Shown in pieces: positions 58,199-64,000 of a DNA stretch of 64,000 bases (its first letter is position 1; every line of letters starts with the position of its first letter). The notes beneath the pieces were generated by a model that saw nothing but the letters and a program-made list of their open reading frames with translations, searched no databases and had not been told where the DNA came from. The DNA lies in the NCBI GenBank assembly GCA_018350325.1, contig JAEVLN010000003.1, positions 1,907,214 through 1,971,213 on the forward strand, written 5' to 3'. Source of the stretch: Globodera rostochiensis (Eukaryota > Nematoda > Chromadorea > Rhabditida > Heteroderidae). A program made the position numbers and the translations under genes.

Positions 58199-59922
58199 TC
58201 ATTGATGCATTCGCATCACTTCCGCCGGTTCGAACAAATTGTTGTGCCGTTTGTCCCTTGTGAATCCATCCAAAAAGGACTGTTTCAATGCCGCGCTGTT
58301 CGTTGACACCAAATCGCTCACTGTCGCCACGTTCAATGCCAACGGCACAGCGACGGGGCCGCGGTGATTGAACAGTAATTGCACACAGTCGACGGGCTTG
58401 CCGCAGTACAACAGACAGACGGCCTCGTTGTTGCATAACTAAGCGACCGTTTATCAAATATTTCAGAGATTTTCTTAACAAAAATCGTTAAATTTTTTTA
58501 ATCAATTGTTTTTCGTACTGATCAAACACCTCTCAAAATTAAGCATTGTTTTGAATTTAAAAGTTTATACTTTTGGGTCGGACGCCGATTCATCGGGATT
58601 TTGTGCCTTCATTTTTTGTAAATGGTCTAATGCGTCGTTGTAATCGCCGTCAAAAACCGCTTTAAATGCTCTAAAAGTGTAAATTTCTTTCATTATAAAT
58701 TAAAATAGACAAAATTATGCGTTTTTAGTGGGGGAGTGAAGCGATGCTAAAATACTAACGGGAATATGTCCTCCTCGGCAACAATTCCATTTTTGCTAAG
58801 TTCGTCTTTGTACTTGACCAATTTTTGTCCGTCACCAACGTGCATTGCCATCATAAACAACATTTTCCGAACGTTTGCCCGCCTTTCCTTCGATTTGGAA
58901 TTGGAAATTATCCATTCATAAAACTCAAATGCTTTGGCATATTCCTGAAAATTTTGTTCTTAAAATTGTAAAATTCTTCAATTGCCCACCTTCAGCCTGA
59001 ACAACACGCGAGCCTTGACCATCCACGCCTCTTCAAGACGTTCATGCCAGATGCTGAGCTCGGCCTCAGAGGCGGCAAAATTTTGACGAACAATTTCGAT
59101 AGCCTTCGCCGTGTCCTCAATGAGTTTGTGAGCCCGGACGATCGATGAGTAAGGAAATGGAGAGAATGAGGGCACTTCGGCATGCAAAAGCCGAAGAGAG
59201 AATGGAACCAGCGTCCCTAAAAGAGTTTTAGAATGGAAATTATTGATGGAAAAGCGCGAAAAACCAGGGCTTAATATATTCCAGTCGATGTTTTTAATAA
59301 AAAATAAATTTAAAAAACTAAAAAAAAGAGGGCCTCACATTTAGTAGGTTGGTTATGCAATGTGTGAAAAGGTGAATTTGAATTAATTTTCTTGACAAAA
59401 CCCTTTTGTCCGGCGAAATGCGGGTAATGTTGAAGAAAGAGGTCGGACGAGTCCAGCTCTCCAAAGGCACTCAACTCGTCCAACAATTGGCTGTGCATTC
59501 GCAGTGCCATCATTAGTTGAAAGCGACACGACCAAACCTTAGAGTTGAATTTAGGAAAAGCCCCCAAAAATGGCTTTATCGGACCATTCAATTTACATAC
59601 CTCCAAAGAAAGTTGCGTGTTTTGCGATTGTCGTCCCGTCATTCCCAAGCCCTGCCCAATATTACTCAGTAATTTGGTGGTCATGTAAAGTGCGTCTCGG
59701 AGGCAGCCGGCTTTCTAAAAAGGAATTCACAACATAACATTAAACTGCAGCACACACAATCAGTGACAGAAGCCCGTCCTTGTCAATTGCAACATTGGCC
59801 CCATCACTGAACGGAGTGGCACATTCGTATTTCACGCCCGGCACCATCCGTTCTTCGTGTTCGCTTTTCTTCTTCACTTGACAAGAACCCGTCGCATCTT
59901 CAGGCCATGCCAAAAGTGCCAT
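58199..59922 (-). CDS. TRAPPC12: TRAPPC12-like subunit of the TRAPP trafficking complex
   Basis: Exons 59922-59758, 59714-59601, 59537-59402, 59216-58990, 58944-58760, 58670-58571 and 58438-58199 give 388 residues, all in phase. The match to the TRAPPC12 (TTC15) C-terminal half is clear along its length: KAGCLRDALYMTTKLLSNIG then QGLG; FGELDSSDLFLQHYPHFAG; TLVPFSLRLLHAEVPSF; a run of TPR-like helices (VKARVLFRL, AFEFYEWIIS, FDGDYNDALDHLQKM); NNEAVCLLYCGKPVDC; and a C-terminal ALKQSFLDGFTRD. TRAPP complexes act in ER-Golgi tethering and autophagy. The protein is about half the vertebrate length because the long N-terminal region is missing. An acceptor (GTATTTTCAG) about 35 bases before the ATG, with an in-frame stop between, fits a trans-splice site and supports the start. 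It converges with jac-1. Confidence 0.85.
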
Positions 59923-60550
59923 CAGAAAGCACCGAAAGAATGCGACAAATCACCCGCTGAAAATACAATCCAGATCAGAGTTCAGTTTGACGCAAACTAG
60001 AGTCGGGCGAATCCTCCTCTTCTTTCAAATCTAACCAAATCAACACTTTCAATATTATTTAGCATGCAATGGTAGTTTTCAAAAGCAAAAGCTGATTTTT
60101 GGGGTTTTCCCAGGTCCGGCCAGTTCGGCGGGCCAGTTCAGTTCGGCGCCGCTGGTAATTTGGACATTTTGGCACCGACAAATTTTAATAATGAAAATGA
60201 TTTTAATCAAAATATTCACTTCAATTCTATTTCCTAATTTTCGGCTTAAAATTGTTCAAAAAGCATGAATTCGGTCGTTACTTGCTTTTTCGTTGTTATT
60301 TTGTGCTTTTAAGAAAAAATTCGAATTCGGGTTCGGGGTTCACAAAATCCGAGCTTGGGTTCGTGTTCTACGCATATTTTTACCCCTGAAACATGCATTT
60401 CAAAATTTTAAATTTAAAAAAAAATTCACCCGGTACCGCAAGTTGCAGCCTATTAGCGCATAAGCTTCACGACCAAAATGGGTTTTTTAAGCCTCCACTA
60501 CGCATTCCCTAATTACCCAACAGAAATTTTTTAAAATTAAAGTTGTTCAA
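59923..60550. other. Upstream flank of the TRAPPC12-like gene
   Basis: Contains a short direct repeat of GGCCAGTTC / CCAGTTCGGC words at 60117-60150 and otherwise AT-rich DNA. No gene. Confidence 0.45.
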
Positions 60551-60567
60551 TAAATGTTTTTGATGTG

Positions 60568-60655
60568 GGCGCCCAACTGATCCTTTTATAACGGGCGCCC
60601 AACTGTGAGCGCCCAAACGTACCCGGCGCCCAAACGTGAGCGCCCAAATGAACGA
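60568..60655. repeat. Cluster of GCGCCCAA words
   Basis: Five to six copies of GCGCCCAA (usually GAGCGCCCAAACGT or GGGCGCCCAACTG) occur within 90 bases at irregular spacing. The GGGCGCCC core is palindromic. It could be a degenerate minisatellite or a protein-binding cluster; nothing decides this. Confidence 0.6.
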
Positions 60656-60834
60656 CTCCCCTGCGTCTGGCCAACTGCTTCTCCTCATAAAAATTTCGGT
60701 ATAAATTTTGAAAAGTATTAATTCTAAAATTATTCGAATCCAATCGTGTCGCGCCCAATCGCGGTGTCAGGAAGAAAATAACTCAAAGTGCTCGGTCCGA
60801 AACAGACCCAAAATAAACCGGCGCGAATCCAAAC

Positions 60835-61415
60835 CAGGGATGGGCGGAATTCCGTTTCCCGTTGTTTTTGGCTTTTTTCCGTTTTCCGTTAAAATGCCCT
60901 TTTTAACGGAAAAAATATACACCCCTAAGAATGGGATTTTTGGAGAATTGGAATGCGGTTTGGTTGTGGTGTAATGGTGAGTGGTTGGTGTGGGGAGATA
61001 AGTGTGGTTGGGGGTTCAGATTTTCTTAACAAATCTTGTTAAGTTTTTTAAAAAAATTCTTCGCTTACCATTCCTAAAAACTTCAAAAAAAAAGTGCCGA
61101 TTTTTTAAATTTTTATTGAAAATCTCTTAGCAAATTAAGTCAAAATTTTGACCCCTCCCCCCCCCCCCCACCTAAAAGCTTAAAATAGATTTAGAAGGTT
61201 GCTGAAAAAAGACATCCTTCAAAATTTTTAAAAATAATTACTGTCAATATTTAAAAAAATATTTATTAAATAAATTATTTAAAAAAAAAAATTATTTATT
61301 TATTTTATTTGAAAATTTTTCCATTTTCCGTTTTTCCGTTGTTTTTGGCCCTTTTTTCCGTTTTCCGTTAAAAAAAAATTTCCGTTTTTTGAAAATAAAT
61401 TTCCGCCCATCCCTG
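60835..61415. mobile_element. hAT-type MITE, 581 bp, decayed target duplication
   Basis: Inverted ends CAGGGATGGGCGGAA and TTCCGCCCATCCCTG are perfect over 15 bases. The flanks ATCCAAAC and TTCCGAAC match at 6 of 8 positions, as expected for an older 8-bp duplication. Subterminal TTCCGTT and CCGTTTTCCGTT words repeat near both ends. No transposase. Confidence 0.88.
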
Positions 61416-62400
61416 TTCCGAACCCGGATGTCTACCTTATAACCGAACAATTCATATACCAATCGACTCCACTAAGCCTAACGCTCGAATCTGCTAAAAT
61501 TTTTGCGCGGACTCAACTATGAAGAAGGTTATTGCCCCTCAAAGTGGGCCAAAAACTTTTTTCTAAATTCTGGCCGCATTCTTAACCATGACACAGAAAA
61601 ACGATTCCTTATTTTCTTCTTGAGTGAAAATTTGATGCAAATCTGACGTCGCAAACAAAAGTTGAAGTCGCGAAGTGCGGGATGGTCAAAATATTACTAA
61701 AAAAGGTGAGAGAGAGGACGCCAAAGGAAGAGAACAGTTAGAGATAAAAGGGAAAAGCGAAATACTACAAGGGTTTTTATGCTGGATTGACCCATAGTCC
61801 GTTTTTTCAAGATTTGGCATAGGTGGTAGGACGACGAAAAAAGATAAGGGAAAAATGATTTCTCTGACCGGCGAATCATCGGACATTCTTCTTCTTTATT
61901 TTTCGTCGTCGTCCGACGATTTTTGTGTAGCACAACATATCTCGCTTGTGTCGTTTCCCATGCGACGCCTCTCCCCTCATTTTGTGAACCTTTCCTCTCT
62001 GAGAGGTCAACACAACAGTTTCATATTTTTGCCATAACAATTCATTGCATTCACCCATTTACACACATATCCCCTGTTTTGGTGTTTATATATTTTTATT
62101 TTTGTGTTCATTCACAAGAACAAAAAGGTTTGCTGCCCGGACATTTCACACATTTGACATTTTAGCGTTTGAAGGCTTACTATTGCACCCTTTTGGGTAA
62201 AATTAAAGTTTACTAGTCCCAAATTTTTTGTTTTTATACAATTGTTCAAAGTCGCTAAAAAGGTGTTTCTAGGGGTACCCGTCGGAGTCGAATCCGAATT
62301 TGCCCTTTTTGTTGTGGTTTTGTGCCTTTTTAAAGTGATTTGAGACCAAAATTGATTTAAGAAAAAATTTTGAATTTTCGAAGATTGTTCGAATTCGGGT
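61416..62400. other. Gene-free stretch
   Basis: No exon or known element recognised. Open frames near 61686-62165 on both strands lack homology. Confidence 0.4.
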
Positions 62401-62905
62401 CCGAAATTCACCCGGGTTAAATAAACCCGGGTTTATTCCCTCCCTCCCTTCAACTTTTTACTCTTATTACTTTGGGAATTTTTTTAATTATTTCAAAACA
62501 AAATAAAATAATTTGAAAATATGTTTAATAACAAGATGATTTTAAAACTCAGTTTCTAAATGAAACTAGAAACTTAAAAAAATGTTTTTTTTTCGTTTTT
62601 TGTTTTACAAAAACTTTGCCGATTTTTTAAATTAAAACCCATTATGAATTAAATTAATAAAAAAATCCAGTTAAAAAATGAATTAATTCAATTTTACCAT
62701 TTATTTAACGAAAATAAATCGTTAACCCTGCCTCGTAGCAGGGTTAAGAATCCTTAAGAAAAAATAAACGGGTTAGATGAGCAAAGCAAATGCAAATAAA
62801 CCCGGGTTAAGTTTCGTTAACCCGGGACGAGCAAAGGAATTTTAACTAGTTAACCCGGGTTAAGGCGTTAACCCGGGTTAAGGCCTTTAACCCCAAGACG
62901 AGCAA
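62400..62905. repeat. Cluster of palindromes around TTAACCCGGGTTAA
   Basis: ACCCGGGTT words occur at 62409, 62424, 62797, 62818, 62853 and 62871. The two at 62851-62886 form a direct repeat of an 18-base unit (GTTAACCCGGGTTAAGGC). GACGAGCAAAGG words accompany them at about 62826 and 62897. It may be the two ends of a MITE of roughly 480 bp, but its borders are not defined. Confidence 0.6.
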
Positions 62906-63231
62906 AGGGCCCCTGATGTCATATTCGTGATCAGCGACCTCGATGAACCCCCGAGTATCGTTGGAAAAGTGAAACGAATTGGCCGGGAGGGGTAAATACC
63001 GGGTTATAGTTGTCCAAATTCTGCCGCAAAATACGAATCCGGGACATATCCAAATACGCCTCATTTTGACCTTGACTATGAGGGATTATATCAAAAAGTC
63101 ATATCAGGTGCTCGAATTAGGGCTCTTTGTTTGACAAAATCGGTCTAAAAGGAGACAAAAACTACATCCAAAAGAATTCTCTTTTCAAAATTACATTTCA
63201 TTTTTTCCAGAAAAAACCTAATTGGTGAGAC
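62906..63231. other. Upstream flank of the BTB gene
   Basis: Holds a probable trans-splice acceptor (TTTTTTCCAG) ending at 63210, 21 bases before the ATG. A minus-strand frame at 62846-63064 has no homology. Confidence 0.45.
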
Positions 63232-63842
63232 ATGTTGTATACTCGACCGTACTTTTTGGCTGATCGTATGAAGTATTTGCTGAGCACGGGAATTGATGCG
63301 GATGTCAAGTTTTTAGTTGGAAAAAACGACAAAAAGGAGGCGAGTTCCAGCGGATAGCACTAAAATTAGAAAAAAACATTTTTATTTTCCTACATATGCC
63401 TAATAAGATTTTTTTGTCGATCTCTCAAACTTTTTCATTTTCAAGGTTTTGAAAGCGCATAAAGCGATTCTAAATTCGGCCTCCATCGTTTTTGGAAGAA
63501 TGTTTCATCATGAAGCTGAGAAAGCAAAGGCGACTCAAAGAGACAGTGCGTAAATTTTGTTTTAAATCATTTGGTATCTAAATAATTATAGCTTCTTCGG
63601 ATGTGATAGAAGTTATCGACATCGAAGTGGACGCATTCAAGACGATGTTGAACTTCATTTACGCAGACGATTCAACCGGACTGAACGGAGACAACGCTGC
63701 TGAAGTGTTGCACGCCGGTCATTTCCTCTTAAAAATTTATCCTCCTCTAAAGTCCGTAGTCCTGCAAAAATTAAATTTCTTTCAAGAATTTTCGGGAAAA
63801 TGCCTAAGTTTCATTGTTCTCAAGAAAATGCCCAAATATTGA
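63232..63842 (+). CDS. BTB/POZ domain protein
   Basis: Exons 63232-63339, 63446-63545 and 63592-63842 give 152 residues. The protein starts MLYTRPYFLADRMKYLLSTG and contains a BTB fold: DADVKFLVGKN, then VLKAHKAILNSASIVFGRMF with the usual conserved His-Lys, IEVIDIEVDAFKTMLNFIYA and a GDNAAEVLHAGHFL helix. BTB domains mediate dimerisation and CUL3 ligase binding; in many nematodes they occur in large families with BACK or MATH partners. Here the frame stops soon after the domain, or the gene may splice onward past the window. The first intron starts GC (GAG|GCGAGT) if the conserved junction KE|VLKAHK is followed. The closest relative is the pseudogene at 31-33 kb. Confidence 0.75.
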
Positions 63843-63929
63843 TTTATTATAAAAAAAATGGCAAAATATTGATTTATATTGACTAAAAAGTCACTCTAAT
63901 TGTAAATTTTTTGGGCTGCTCTCATGGTT

Positions 63930-63962
63930 TCCTATTCGCAAAAAAAAACATGTAAAAACTTG
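63930..63962. repeat. Dispersed repeat shared with 43.28 kb
   Basis: TATTCGCAAAAAAAAACATG followed by TAAAAACTTGA matches the right half of the 43.2-kb inverted repeat apart from A-run length. The window ends before a second border can be seen. Confidence 0.6.
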
Positions 63963-64000
63963 ACCCTACACATAAGGTAGGAATTCCAAAATTTAGTAAT

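Noticed and set aside
60950..61020. tRNA-like words (GGTGTAATGGTGAGTGG ... GGGTTCAG) in the 60.8-kb MITE
   Set aside because: No acceptor stem or anticodon arm can be formed and the B-box is poor.
62846..63064. Minus-strand frame containing FSNDTRGFIEVADHEYDIRG
   Set aside because: Locally protein-like but ends in palindromic repeat translation and has no recognisable family or flanking exon.

Overview
The window is nuclear DNA of a nematode, most likely a plant-parasitic tylenchid of the cyst-nematode type. Three things support this: a nematode-specific ground-like domain gene, a p120-type catenin with an N-terminal run of fibronectin III domains (the JAC-1 architecture of nematodes), and many small exons separated by introns of about 45-200 bp, with good evidence for GC-AG introns. 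Long runs of C or G are scattered everywhere. All gene models below were assembled by hand from splice signals and reading phase. Every exon set quoted as complete sums to a multiple of three, but single boundaries may be off by a few bases.

Layout. At 1.7-17.6 kb (+) lies a tensin locus: a PTP/C2 half ending in a possible terminal exon at 12184, and an SH2/PTB half starting at 14386. The first half is interrupted by a 28-copy 40-bp minisatellite and a 1.7-kb pyrimidine array. At 18.6-20.2 kb (+) is an ARL13-type ciliary GTPase. At 20.9-24.6 kb (-) is a ground-like protein carrying very large Cys/Gly tandem repeats. At 25.8-28.1 kb (-) is eIF2-alpha. At 29.8-30.2 kb (-) is a small coiled-coil protein with a possible lipidated N-terminus, whose 3' region is a duplicate of the eIF2-alpha 3' flank.

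30.4-45 kb is repeat-rich. It holds three hAT-type MITEs with perfect 8-bp target duplications, a second MITE type with a 9-bp duplication, a BTB pseudogene broken by two of these insertions, and a 7.2-kb satellite of about 130-bp units. The satellite contains three copies of a 48-bp exon-like module. A divergent ETS-like gene (-) lies at 42.1-43.1 kb.

45-47.6 kb shows no convincing gene. At 47.7-57.5 kb (+) is the JAC-1-like catenin: four FN3 domains, armadillo repeats and a C-terminal DSWV PDZ ligand. It is convergent with a TRAPPC12-like gene (-, 58.2-59.9 kb). The last 4 kb holds another hAT MITE, palindromic repeats and an intact BTB gene (63.2-63.8 kb) that is the closest relative of the pseudogene at 31-33 kb.

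Tensin and the catenin both serve cell adhesion (integrin and cadherin sides), but nothing here indicates co-regulation. No rRNA, tRNA, CRISPR or bacterial-type element was seen. The most rewarding items are the exon-bearing satellite, the frame-ambiguous ground-like repeats, the double insertion in the BTB copy, and the apparent capture of the eIF2-alpha 3' UTR by its neighbour.
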